Positions 11,201 to 22,027 of a stretch of DNA of 64,000 nucleotides are shown here, one piece after another. The stretch comes from Arctopsyche grandis (taxonomy: Eukaryota; Arthropoda; Insecta; Trichoptera; Hydropsychidae). The notes below the pieces were generated by a model. That model was not told where the DNA came from. It did not search any database and was given only the letters and a program-made list of their open reading frames with translations. Position 1 is the first letter of the stretch. Each line of letters begins with the position of its first letter. The stretch spans positions 18,437,501-18,501,500 of the forward strand of contig NC_135359.1 in the NCBI RefSeq assembly GCF_051622035.1. Direction: 5' to 3'. The translations under genes and the position numbers were made by a program.

Positions 11201-13940
11201 GTTTGGGAAAACTTATTGTCAGTGATGAACGTGCATGCTCTCGCAAAGGAAAAGTGTTAAATTTTACAATGTGTCAACCGCAAAAAATGAATAAAAAGTG
11301 TATTTTAAGTTACGGTAAACCGAAACCGTTTCGCTCACGGCGCTCATTTCGTTCAAACAAAACTGTCAAATTCGAAAGAAAAGAAAGGAAAAAAGAGGAA
11401 GAGATAAGACGTGCCAGAGGCGACCAGCTACAAACAATTCTCAGTGTCATTGACACAAGCCAACGAGCAAATAAAACAAACGGTGCCTGTCGCAGTCAAG
11501 CTGAATGTGTGAACAAGGTTACTGGTGTCCCAGAAAATGATAAAAAAAATGTGCATTTTTAGACAAGAGCAGTGGCATTATCGAGTTAGCGTGATCTTGT
11601 CGCTTTATCTACCATTGCGTTCACACACTTTTCAACTGATTCAATTCGGCTCGATTAGCCCAATTTCCATCTCGATGATGTTTCGGCTCCCTTTTATTCA
11701 ACACAAAAGTAAGTTTTGTATACTGAACGAGTGGAAACTGTTTCGAATACGCATGACTTGCCCGTTGTCTCGATCACGTTTCGATCTCTTGCTTCCTCAT
11801 ACCATTGTGTGAACGAGTTTTTTTTGTTGTCGGAACTTTTTAAACGGTGAATGACGTATAGAATAATATGTTGCATTGAGTGTTTAAAGGCTACGAACGT
11901 TTCAATTGCTGCTTTTTTGCTTCTCGATGAAAGCTCTTTATCACTCTTGACTTTCCCAGATGTGCGATGTTAAGTGACAAATTAAATTCTTATTGTGGTA
12001 TCGATGGAGCTAAATGGAACGACTGAGTTTGAAGCACAGTCTGAATATTTTTGATTATACATGCATGTATGTACATACATGGATATTAAACAAACACACA
12101 TCTTGATTTCTCTCTAGGATTTTCCCAAAATCAAAACGGTGAAATCGTTTGAACTTAAATCTCATTCTGGCAAGGTCGTAAATTGCATCAGTGACGTTTT
12201 CCATTATGTTCAATTCGTAAGCAAAACAAGGAAACATTTACAAACTAACTCAATGCTACTTCGATTTCTCTGTCTTGCATATGTATGTACGTATGTCTCT
12301 ATTTATACAACAGAAAATCAAACATACTAATATTATATAAGTGAGATTATGTACATAATAGATATAACGTAATGCATCAAGTATGCCTTTTACATGATTG
12401 AACCCCTTAATAATTGATTACGATATGTTTTATTTACTTATATAAATCGATGCTTCCGATGATGTCATTGATTTCGTGTAACGTGTTAAAGGTTAAGTAT
12501 TACGAAAGACGTCTTGCATAACGTGCAATCAACACGGAAAGTTTAGATAAAACGACTAACAAATGCCAATGAAATGAAACTTTAGGTCAACGGTTCGTTT
12601 CCGTTTTGTTTAACCATATAATAAATTCAAATATTTTACTTTTTACAGAGGAGGATTGGACAGAGAGTACCGCTTACATGCTGCATGAAGGATATGATGT
12701 TTCAGCACGTCGAGCTCGTTCTCCATCTCCCATCAAGCAAAACCCGAGACCTTCAGCCAGTGCTGATCGTCCCATAATGAGAGCACCTCGTGGACAGAAC
12801 CACTCCGTTGGCTCTGTCTCTCCAAAAGACAGGTTCAACGTAGCGAAAGAAAAATTCATGAATCTTGAGAGAGAGAAAACCGATGATTCAGACAAACGGG
12901 CTCAGGTGAGGCGGAATTTGGACAACATCCTCTCTCGCGGACCAAAAACACCAACAGAGCTCCAGGCGAATAGCAGATCGAATCCAAAGTGGCCATCGGA
13001 TGAAGAAGATGCAGTATTGGAACGCAGAGCGGAAATGCCTAGAATCGTACCGAGAAATGAGAGCAGGGAAAGAAATGTCAGAGAACCTAGGGATGAACGA
13101 GAATATCGATTCCAAAGAGAACCTAAGGATTATAGAGATCGACAAATTCGTGATCCAAGAGAGTATCGCGATGTGAGAGGTGCTCGGGAAATTAAAGAAC
13201 CACTTAACATGAGGGAGTTGAAAGACGTCCAGCCTATAAGAGACGCCAGAGATTTTAGAGACTATCGCGATAGTGATGTGCGTAATTACAAAGATCCTAA
13301 ATTGCAAAGGGACACTCGATATGAACGGGATTATAAAGATAGAGAGTTCCGTGATCCGAGAGATTACAAAGAAACAAAGGATCCTAAACATTTACGCGAA
13401 CTTCGCGAAATCGACGATTTCCGCAACGCACGACATAATAACGAAGAGGTGAGACACTCGAGGGAGAGAACGCCCCAGTTGGAGCAAAGGTATTTCGAGT
13501 ACAGAGGAGAAAGGAACGACAAGTATTTCGACAATCGTTACAAACAAGAGTCTCGCAGCGACGACGAGGGCGTAGAAAGCGAAAAGCAATTCGAAGAGAT
13601 ACGCTATGTTCCTCATGTAGAAGTACCTCGCAGAAGAGAGCCAGAGCCGAGGATCAACAAAGTTGAACCAACTAAGAAAGACGGTAGAATCGAACTATTG
13701 GAAGAAAGACAGAGGCAAATGGAATCAAAAAGGATCTTGAGGCCGGCAGACCTTGAAGATCGATATGAAAGAAATTTGGAGATTCAGAGGAGATCACATA
13801 TGGACAATAGAGATTGGGATGTACTCCGAAGGTCTTATGCAGAAGCCGAAAGACCCAGAAGGGATGGACGAGCAAGGCATAGCTATGCAGAGCCCGTAGC
13901 TCGTACCAGAGTGGGAATGGCCACTGTAGCGCCATTTTAA
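1721..13940 (+). CDS. PTB/PID-domain protein with Arg/Asp/Glu-rich tail (680 aa, 4 exons)
   Basis: The spliced CDS joins 1721-1876, 2267-2436, 2523-2947 and 12649-13940. All junctions are GT-AG, phases match, and the total is 681 codons including TAA. Residues about 10-137 read as a PTB/PID-like fold: SYYVWFLGA opening strand, VSPKGLKII in the middle, AVVCVLLLYNPVTR, then CPLHAHAYRCDS and a closing helix to IASL. After it come an acidic run (about 140-158), a helix rich in Leu/Arg, PPRDYDTLRK, a Ser/Gly stretch (SSAGSSGIGSD), and in the last exon SPKDRFNVAKEKFMNLER. A long RDYRD/RDPRDY low-complexity region follows, ending in RVGMATVAPF. There is no signal peptide or membrane segment, so a cytoplasmic adaptor is likely. 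Intron 3 is 9.7 kb and holds transposons. I cannot name the orthologue. Extra alternative exons in intron 3 are possible. A polyA signal AATAAA is at 14815. Confidence 0.82.
3203..3345 (+). repeat. tRNA-derived SINE-like repeat in intron 3
   Basis: CGTAGTGCACTAGTAGAGC resembles a tRNA box A, and GGGCTTAAGTCCCGG about 40 bases later resembles box B. The following tail (GATCAACCGTCTCC, then TTAGAATTTTCC) aligns with the tails of the copies at 1-168 and 55341-55528. Together these suggest a RNA polymerase III-derived family; boundaries are approximate. Confidence 0.5.
3516..3724. mobile_element. MITE with TA target-site duplication
   Basis: Inverted ends TCGATGGCTTAGTGCAC (3516-3532) and GTGCACTAAGCCATCGA (3708-3724) match perfectly, and similarity continues to about 27 bp with few mismatches. 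TA dinucleotides flank both sides (3514-3515, 3725-3726), as in Tc1/mariner-type insertions. The interior holds a second inverted repeat (CAAGGTAATTTATGT ... ACATAAATAACCTTG). It has no coding capacity. Confidence 0.7.
3746..5166. other. Intron 3, no feature recognised
   Basis: AT-rich intron with a somewhat GC-richer block at about 4160-4680 that shows no ORF or repeat I recognise. CATATGTA-type short repeats occur here and throughout the window. Confidence 0.3.
5167..5236. repeat. (AT)n microsatellite
   Basis: About 70 bp of nearly pure AT dinucleotide repeat with one interruption (ATAAATAT), continuing into degenerate TACATA repeats. Confidence 0.95.
5237..10400. other. Intron 3, mostly unannotated
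   Basis: No supported exon. Two GC-richer blocks stand out, at 7.8-8.3 kb and 9.64-10.1 kb. They could be regulatory or hold alternative first exons, but no splice or coding evidence settles this. Confidence 0.3.
10401..11042 (-). mobile_element. Short degraded hAT transposon
   Basis: The ends are TAGGGTTTCTG at 10401 and CAGAAACCCTA ending at 11042, with CCCGGGA-rich subterminal repeats on both sides. The flanking octamers GTCTACAC (10393-10400) and ATCTACAT (11043-11050) match at 6 of 8 positions, consistent with an old hAT 8-bp duplication. The minus strand near 10580-10640 reads IERVFSIAGNICAKSRN, the hallmark of the hAT transposase C-terminal dimerisation region, but stops interrupt the rest. 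It is a non-functional remnant inside intron 3. Confidence 0.8.
11051..12648. other. End of intron 3
   Basis: AT-rich intron ending in the acceptor TTTTTACAG at 12640-12648. It contains a basic 122-codon ORF (11194-11562) that I do not consider a gene. Confidence 0.35.
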
Positions 13941-14820
13941 TAGCTTAAATTCTTCTTTAAACCTCTAATCAAAACGATAAAGTGTACAAATCACGTAAGA
14001 TGTGCCTTATTTTAAATTCAACGCGTGATCATATGAACAACGACCCAAAGTGCCAGATGAATCTGCGACTATATTGATTACTTTATTCAATTTTTACTCA
14101 ATTATTTTATAAATGGATTTAATTTGTATATATTTAATATAGTTTTTAATTAAAATTTAACCATTAATTCTTATTGGGAATGAATTGACAAATGTTTTAG
14201 AAGTCGTATGTTTATGAAATCCAATGCGTGCTCTGTTGTCTACTGAGTCTAGACGACCCCAGAACTGGTAGGCTTTGAAGGAAGCCATCTTCGAAGTGGT
14301 TAACTGGGTTACATCAAAATATTTATTGCCTGCTATCATGAAATTTATCAACCGGTTAGTGTGCCGTCGAGACGTCAGGTGGGTCGACCCAATGCTCGGT
14401 CTGTTGACGAAAAACATGTAATTGCCACCTGTTTATCACGTTAGAAATCTGTCTGTTTGTTTTGCACCGAAAACAGTTATAATTGTAGGAAATTAGTCGG
14501 CGACTGTTTCAGCCTAGCCGAAAAGTAGTGAAAGTCTGCTGAAGCGGATCTGAGATGACGATACGATGACCTCTAATTCAATGTCCTCCAACCGGAATAT
14601 GACAACTTGGGGGTGCCTCTGGCGCTGTGAAAGTGCGGATACATTTTTTGCGCGAGTTCAAAAACTAAAAAATAGCATTTGAAAAAAATCAATCTACTGT
14701 TATAATGTCATCGAACAGTTTCATTATTAAATACTATTAAAATCCAACCGTTAGATTTTTCATTCGTGTCAAGCAAACCCGTTCCAATTGACACAATATT
14801 TGACACTAAAGATTAATAAA
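13941..14820 (+). other. Probable 3'UTR of the first PTB gene
   Basis: The sequence follows the TAA stop and contains a GC-richer segment at 14.2-14.65 kb. The first canonical AATAAA I see is at 14815-14820, which would give a 3'UTR of about 0.88 kb. No repeat signature is evident. Confidence 0.4.
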
Positions 14821-16136
14821 ATATTATCAGATTTTGACATCAAATATGTGTTTGTTTCGCAAAAGAAAAACAGACCTCGTTTATCATCCCACAAATATTT
14901 CATCATGGCTTATGAATTCCGTTTATGGAGGTATGAAAATGATTAATGTGAAAAATGAATTACGATATGTCATATATATTTTTAAATTATTAAAATAAAA
15001 TTGGAGAATTATTTTTTATATCATTGATAACATAATTGACAATTATATACAGAATAACTTTAAATTAAAATAATATTATATATGTATGTATATGCCATAT
15101 GAGTATTTGTATAAATTTTATTATATTTATTTCAAAATTGTATTTTTGATATGAATGTATAAATTTTTAAATAAAAATGTAAATAAAACATTGCTATCTT
15201 TTATTCCTAAAATCCATAGCTAGAAATTGTACCTCTTTCAAGATTTGGAATTTGTTTTTTTTTATTTGTACATTGAGGCCATACATATAATATTTATTTA
15301 TTACAATTTTTCCGTAGCGACAATACAGAGAAGTTCCATGTCGTTACTATAACTAAAAAAAAAAACAGAACGGTGACAACGAAAAGAAAATAAAAAGAAA
15401 AAAAAAACAAAATTAACATCAATAAGAAAACATTAATATATAAATATGTATTGCTAAATAAAAATAATAAAAAGCTTTATAAAATATTTATTTATTAATA
15501 CAAGAAATATCATGTGGATCAATTTGATCTATAATATTTAGCTATTAAGATTTCAAATTTATTCAAAACTTCATCATAAGCTGCTCTCAATAATGTTAAG
15601 GTGAATGTAAAAACGGCGCACAAAAATCCAAATAGCCTATTGTAAATTTTAGCTGCTTAGTAATATAAATAATTTTAATGTAAAAGTATGGTAAACGGAT
15701 TATTGCGCAAATTACGATCACGTGTACGACAATCGTTGCCACAAAAATCGCGAATCCGGAATATCTGGCACTCGAGTTCTCGTTAGTACAATATTTCACG
15801 TGATTGATGGAGTTTTTGGGTGCCCGATGTTCTGTGATCGAGCTTTTAGTGACGTGCGATAGATCGCTTTTTGCGGAATAATCACGGAAACAAAAGTATT
15901 TAATATAATGAACAGGTATGTTACCGAGAGTTAACGATCACAAATCTTAAAGAATAACTTACTTTTGTATTTTCAAATATCAAAATTTCTATGAAATTTG
16001 AAAGCATCTAAATTCAGTGATAATCAGAACTGATGTCAATTAGATGCTCATTTGATGATTTTGAATATCCAATATTATATTGCATACATGGCAGTAAAAT
16101 ATTTTGTTACGGCCAAAAGATTTATAGCACACTGAA
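14821..16136. other. Intergenic DNA between the first PTB gene and Tim22
   Basis: AT-rich with poly-A runs near 15360-15410. A slightly GC-richer stretch at 15.7-15.9 kb may belong to the upstream region of Tim22. No gene is supported. Confidence 0.3.
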
Positions 16137-16166
16137 ATGTCAAACGAAAAGGTAAGCAAGACATAA
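16137..16166 (+). promoter_or_regulatory. Upstream ORF before Tim22
   Basis: ATG at 16137 opens a nine-codon ORF ending TAA at 16164-16166, eight bases before the Tim22 ATG at 16174. If the transcript includes it, it would be read first. Its fifth codon is followed by GTAAGC, which resembles a splice donor, so the 5' end could instead be spliced. Confidence 0.4.
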
Positions 16167-16173
16167 CCTCAAA

Positions 16174-17012
16174 ATGGGTTATGCAAAGATAGTTCCTGAC
16201 GAAATTAAAGCCTTCTTGGAAAAAAATGATTGGGATGCCCTCGGAAAATATTTGGTATCAAATCATGAAAGATATAGAGAAAATATTATCATCCCACGCA
16301 CATTTGGACCACCCATGATTAAATCCAATGAAGAGAAAATGATTGAAGCTGCTGTTGAGAGTTGCCCTTTCAAAGCATTCATGAGCTGTGTTATAGGTAT
16401 GATGATTTCAATTTTATTTTAATATTGACCAAAATATCGAAAGAAAACATGAATAATATCGATTAATATGAATATTTTAGGATATGGTCTGGGAGCTGCC
16501 CTCGGCTTGTTCACGTCTTCGGTGAATCCTAATGTAGTAGATCCTGGTCTTGGCAAACAACAAACTGCAAGGGAAATTTTTCGCGAAATGAAAGGCACAA
16601 CACTGGGCTATGCGAAAAATTTTGCTGTGATTGGTGCTGTTTTTGCTGTAATCGAATGTTCCATTGAATCAGCTAGAGCGAAGTCAGATTGGAAAAATGG
16701 TACCTATGCAGGAGGAGTCACGGGTGGTTTGATAGGATTGAGAGGTAATTAATCAGATATAAACTTTGTAGTGTTAAGATTTTACAATTAAATCAATTCA
16801 TAGAGATGGCGCTTTTATTACATCTTAATATATCAAAAATTTTCTATCCTACTAAAGTTTGCCAAAACATTTATGTACATATACATATATTTTGACTTGG
16901 TCTTACCGTTGTATATGTATTGTTTCTAGCTGGAGTACGAGCTGGATTGATCGGAGCTGCAGGATTTGCAGCTTTTTCAACAGCAATTGACTATTACATG
17001 AGAAGTCGTTGA
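16174..17012 (+). CDS. Tim22: Mitochondrial import inner membrane translocase subunit Tim22
   Basis: Three exons (16174-16396, 16481-16744, 16930-17012) with GT-AG junctions and matching phases encode 189 aa; human TIM22 is about 194 aa. Tim22 is the channel-forming core of the TIM22 complex, which inserts multispanning carrier proteins into the inner mitochondrial membrane. Family hallmarks visible are [52 protein letters not shown] and the C-terminal [16 protein letters not shown]. Hydrophobic glycine-rich segments lie at about 67-93, 117-137 and 150-185. Cys64 and Cys134 occupy the positions of the conserved disulfide pair. The N-terminal about 45 residues are divergent, as is usual. The start is the first ATG in this frame after the uORF. 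A polyA signal is at 17203. Confidence 0.96.
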
Positions 17013-17202
17013 TTAGTATTTATTTGTACGTTGATTATTGTTTATTAAGAAAATGCTGTTATTAGTTTTATTGAAAACTTCATAGACATAATTTAATCGA
17101 CTTGAAGACTAGATGTACATATGTTATGTATGGGTATTATTAATATAAAAATGCAAATATTATTAGATCCTCTTTTATTCTACCTGTGTTAGGCTATTTT
17201 AA

Positions 17203-17208
17203 AATAAA
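17203..17208 (+). terminator. Polyadenylation signal for Tim22
   Basis: AATAAA about 190 bases after the Tim22 stop codon; it is the first canonical signal downstream. Confidence 0.5.
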
Positions 17209-18392
17209 AAGAACTATTTTTATTATACATTTATTTTCATAAAAATATTGCAACGGCCACATAATATTGCACTAAAATATAGTGAATTTTTTCAAATTAT
17301 ATCTATAATGCATACAAAAAAGAACATATTGATTCCAAACATACCTCAGATGTACAAACTCGTTAACCACCATTCATTTTTTCAATATTAAAATAAATAA
17401 TATCACTAAAATATAATACACTTATGATTAAATTAAGTTTAAAAAATCCAGGTACCAAAAGTTAAGTCATAAAAGCTCATCTAAAATTCTTCATATGCCT
17501 TTTTAGTTCCAAATTATGATAAATATCAATAAAAGAAAAGAACACATCACTGATTTCATATTTGGCTTAAGAAATTACATGCTTATTTTACCAAGTAACT
17601 GCACAAATAAATTTCATCTTCATTCACAACTAAATTTAAAGATTAATATTGCATTTTTCCCTTTTAGTTTGGTACTTGACATAATTATAATGTAATACTT
17701 AATTGCAATGCCAAAAAAAGTTTCTTCCGATAACTTAGTAATTTTCAAAATTCTATATACATTTTTAATGTTCAAATTTATTGATTATATCTATATATAT
17801 ATATTAAATAGTTTTGATCCCCTTTTTGATTTGACCATCACCAAGTAGTTTTAAAGCAACTGTTATAACCACTTTGATTTTTTCGTGTTTTTATATTTAC
17901 ATAACAATTTCAATTACAGAACAGACTTTTTTGCGGAAAATGAAACCCTAAACCAAATCCCTGTTGTGTAGGTACTTACTTTACATAAATCTTTATTAGT
18001 TATGTACAATAAAAGTTTAAGAATAAAACTTTCTTTACATAAGAAGAATTAAATAATAACACTTACATATGTATAGTATAATTGCACGAGATTTCATCAC
18101 CATGTAATAATTGTGATTTAATATTGTGCCATGGTCATAGGACATATACAAAAATATTCTACATTATGTGTATCATAAAATAGGATTTCTCTCTTAGATT
18201 TTAAAATACATTGGCGAAAAATATTGCACGACATTTCACAAACTTTTAAGAAAAATTTAAATTACTATATCTAAAATTCTTACTCATATTTTGATAAAGT
18301 TTTCTAAATTTAGAATATACATACATACACATACGTATTTATTTAAGAGGTCTGAAAAAATAGTTTTATAGATCTTTTGATACGAATTCTTT
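17209..18392 (-). other. Convergent intergenic region and 3'UTR of the second PTB gene
   Basis: Very AT-rich. On the minus strand AATAAA signals occur near 18336 and 17992, giving a 3'UTR of about 60-400 bases for the minus-strand gene. No ORF is supported here. Confidence 0.4.
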
Positions 18393-21300
18393 TTATGGCA
18401 AATATCCTAACGAATCGGCAAGAGCAGCAGATGGTCCACGATATAATCCTCTGTGAGCACTTAGCAACCGTCCATCAGAGAATAGTTTAGGTCCTTCCAT
18501 ACCCTTGTGTGTTATTAACGCCTCCTTAGAACTGAAATTTGCCACTGAAATAAAAAAAAATAGTTAAAACTTCAACAAAATGTAAATGATTATGGTATTC
18601 AAGCTTATAGACTATAAACGTACATGATCTTCTGATGGAGCTTTTTCTGCCGTAGGTTTGTCCCAATCCCGTCTGTGACATAAAAAGGTCATAATCAAGT
18701 GCCAAGTTGTCCGAGCTGTAACTTTTCCTATCACTTCTACTGAATCCCATTCCAGTTCTACCAATATCTGTCACACAACTCATTCTTTCAAATGTATCAA
18801 ACCTATAAATAAATTCAACAGTTGTAAATGAATAAATGTGTAAAGTTGTAAATTCAACATAAATAGCTAAATATCTATGTAGATTGTTTTACCTAGAGCT
18901 TCGATGATTCAAGTAATCCAGTCCAGATGCTCTATGGTCGACTACAGAACGAGACTTTGACCTGAAAGGCTCGTAGTAGAGAGAGTCAAGAGTGGCAGGC
19001 CCAGGAGCACTTCGACGTCGTGGAGAACGCCGTGTTCTACCGGCAGCAACAGCAGTAGCACAAGCTGCACCTTCGGTGTGACAATAACACTTATCACTGT
19101 CTGCACAACTCTCCGTGTCGCATCCACAGCAGCTGTAACAACGGTTCCATTCAACCCCACTATAATCGCAACATTTGTCATTCCTATAAAGGCAATTATT
19201 GTTTAATTCAATGGAGACATAACGAAATGGTGTCCATTCAAAAGACTTTACCTGGAACAGCAGTTGTCGCGTTCGTTCGCCGGAGGAGGTTGTTGGCGTT
19301 GACGTGTTCTGGCAGCACAATAACACCTATCAGCACAACTTTCCGATTCGCATTCGGAACATGAAACATATCCACTCGAACTGTTTCTGTTCTGACAGCC
19401 CATCTTCCTGCTTAGCGTTAAAAAGTCGGAATCTTCCGACGTGCTTATCCTTTCGAGCGCTTTATTTTTACCGTGACGTTTTGAATGCTTATTGCTCTGA
19501 TTTATTACATCTGATCGTTTGGAATTCCTTCGTCGCACGCTTTGCCTTTTTGGAACAGGTGTCGTATCTTCTTTCGGATGGAATTGTCTTAAATCATAAC
19601 TCGACGTGGAAACAGAACTTTCAGAAGTTACAATCAACTTTTTGTTAGTACTGATCTTTGGCATTTCGAAAGGATTAACATTTCTATTGCGTTTTCTATC
19701 TCCCAAATTGAGCAATTTACTTTTCAATATGTCTTTTCCGAATGGTTTTCTGAACACCAGCTTCAACCCTCTGGCGCCGATTAGCATTTTTTTGCGTTTA
19801 TTTTGAACCGAGCTGTTTCTTCTGAGCAACTTCTTCTTTTGCCTTCTCATAATTGCCTTGCTATGCTGAAAGAGCTCGTCCTTAGTCAAAGTGACGGCCA
19901 GCTTGAGCAGGAACTCTTTATAAATGGGTTTGAGGTCGTTAAAAGACATGCCTTCGGAATCAATGATTGCACCAAGAATGTCATCCATACTATGTAAATC
20001 TTCTTGTACGCGAAATTCATTGAACAATTCACTGAAACCCAAAGGTGAGCCACCTCCTTTTTTCCCATTGTTCCTGTAAATTGAATGACAATAAGCAAAA
20101 TAAGAATTTTAGGTGAAATAAAAAGAAGATATTTTGCAATATATTCAACTTACCTTTGACCGGTAGATTTATAGCGACTCAATCCACTTGCATTTAGAAA
20201 ACTGCCTGACCTAGGAATAGCAACTTTCGTTAAAATGTCGCCGGGCTCTCCAGAGTTTCTCATGCTATGACTTCTTCTCAACGGTTCTGTGGAACTTTTA
20301 TTTGCAACTTGTATCTTCTCTTCCATTATGGGACCTTCACGTTTCGGTTTGACCGGTACTGGAGGAGGTAAAGCTGAAGGTCTAGGTATATCTTTGCTCT
20401 TTTCTAAACTTGAAAACATTTCAATCTTTTCGGAAACTTTACTGCGAACAGATGATTCTTTGCTGCTGTTTGAATTTTTATTGTGTTGCTTGTTCAAGAA
20501 CTCCATGGATTCGTTATAAATAGCTTTAGGTGTGTTGCTGTTGTTGTCTTTTTCTGAAGCCGTATCGACATTTTTTATTGTTGCCAATTTGGCTTTTACC
20601 TGTTCAATTCCTATCCTCCTATTAGGTGGGGGTGGTGGTGGAGGACTTAGTGGTTCTGGTGCTTCTGGTGCTTCTGGTGCCCTTCTATTTTTAACGGATT
20701 TAGGTTTGTTTATAGAACCTTCATGACGTGAAGACATCCTTGTATCACTGTCTACACTAGCTGATGAAGGTGCTCTTTTTCTTCTCGGAGGCCTAACAGG
20801 AGCGCTGCTGGCTATGCTCGGACCAGTAATACCGCCTTTAACTTTTGGCACTCTACTCATGTGTGCCATCAAAGACTTATACAAAGTTGCAGCTATAACA
20901 ATAGCATCTTCAGATGTCTGACAAATGAAACCATGACACTCTAACTGTTTAGCAACTCCTATTTTCCGCATAACAACCGTGAAAAGCGGAGAATGCGTGT
21001 TAACATCCCTTCCAAGAATGTACTTCTTTTCAGCCGGTTCTACCGCTTTGAAAAGAGCTTGCTTGTCTATATTGTCCGGATCGGTTATTAGAGGCAAAAA
21101 CGCATACTGTATAACATTCTTGTCTTCTTCTGATGGCTGCAATACAAATTTAACAGCCGACCAAACTGCTATCGTCGGAAATGGATTCAACTGTTCAAGA
21201 TCACCGCGTGAGCCGCGATGTCGCACATGCAAACCAGCTCGAGATATGTCTAAACGGGCTGCTAGTTCTGGAGCACCATGGTTAGTATTCGCTGGTCTAG

Positions 21301-21979
21301 TTTTACGATAAGCTATATACAATTTAGCTAGTGGTGCTTGCAGACCTGCAAGACTGGTCACTTTTCGAGGGAGGGGTGTGGATCCTAAATAGTCTACGCT
21401 GAATGAGTGAGCACCTGGAGCGGCACTGTCAGTCTCCAGGGCGAGCTCACTAAACATACGTTCTATGTTGGCCTGGACTAAATTTCCATCAGATGGTCCT
21501 ATACTACTAGCTCGTGAACCTGCCGCTTGACTCAATCCTCCTGGTCCATCTAATCTACCGGAAATTGACGGAGCCTGAAACACAAATCATTTATTGAATT
21601 CTTTGGTTCAGAATAATCTCTTCTAGACTTAAGCATTCAGTTTTAATACAAACTTTAGATCTGATTGTATTGCTGGCAACACTGGGAGGTCTCGTATGAT
21701 TTGAATTTCCCACATATGACTGACTCATGATGCTTCTTTCTTCGTCGAACATACTGTCGATGCGTTGCTTGTAGAGAGAAGCTGAAGATACACTCTCCCT
21801 ACCTGAAAGTCTGAAACCTCCTGCCGACCTGAGACTTCCTCTCTCACACATCACCATCTGAAATTGACGTTTTTCTACTTTTAAGATCTTGTTTTCTTTC
21901 TATCAATTAATTTGAATTATCATCGCGTTGCATACATAATTACCTTCGAGTTCAATTTCGGCGACTCCTCATAGCACAT
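18393..21979 (-). CDS. PTB/PID-domain adaptor-like protein with Cys-rich segment (1034 aa, 7 coding exons)
   Basis: Coding exons in transcript order are 21979-21944, 21857-21654, 21574-20154, 20073-19252, 19183-18893, 18802-18624 and 18544-18393. Phases close exactly to 1035 codons ending TAA. The ATG at 21979 (MCYEESPKLNSK) is the first in the exon and is preceded by an in-frame TAA. Residues about 138-316 form a PTB/PID-like domain: FSVDYLGSTPL opens it, ISRAGLHVRHR and FTVVMRKIG lie in the middle, and CHGFICQTSEDAIVIAATLYKSLM is its closing part. Then come basic Ser/Pro-rich linkers, APEAPEAPEP, a seven-proline run (about 390-396) and PPPVPVKPKR, which suit SH3 or WW binding. A helical segment (GFSELFNEF to FQHSKAIM) and a Cys-rich stretch follow. 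The protein is probably a cytosolic scaffold. I cannot name the orthologue. The donor at 21653 (GTTTGT) is weak; GTGGGA further upstream is also in phase. Confidence 0.82.
18893..19183 (-). other. Symmetric Cys-rich exon within the second PTB gene
   Basis: This exon begins and ends in phase 2, so skipping it keeps frame. It encodes CYRNDKCC-like and ESCADSDKCYC motifs that echo ESCADRCYC at the end of the preceding exon. It ends with an Arg/Ser-rich segment. Exon duplication or cassette use is inference. Confidence 0.6.
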
Positions 21980-22027
21980 TTAATTCTTTCGTTTGTTTCA
22001 CGCCTCGTTGATATACCTACTGCCAAT
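21980..22027 (-). other. 5'UTR portion of the second PTB gene's first coding exon
   Basis: A TTTCAG acceptor lies just above 22027 and the donor GTAATT at 21943. The segment has no other ATG before 21979. The acceptor implies at least one further upstream exon. Confidence 0.6.

Noticed and set aside
11194-11562. 122-codon basic ORF in intron 3
   Set aside because: No family resemblance and no splice context; it lies in a large intron.
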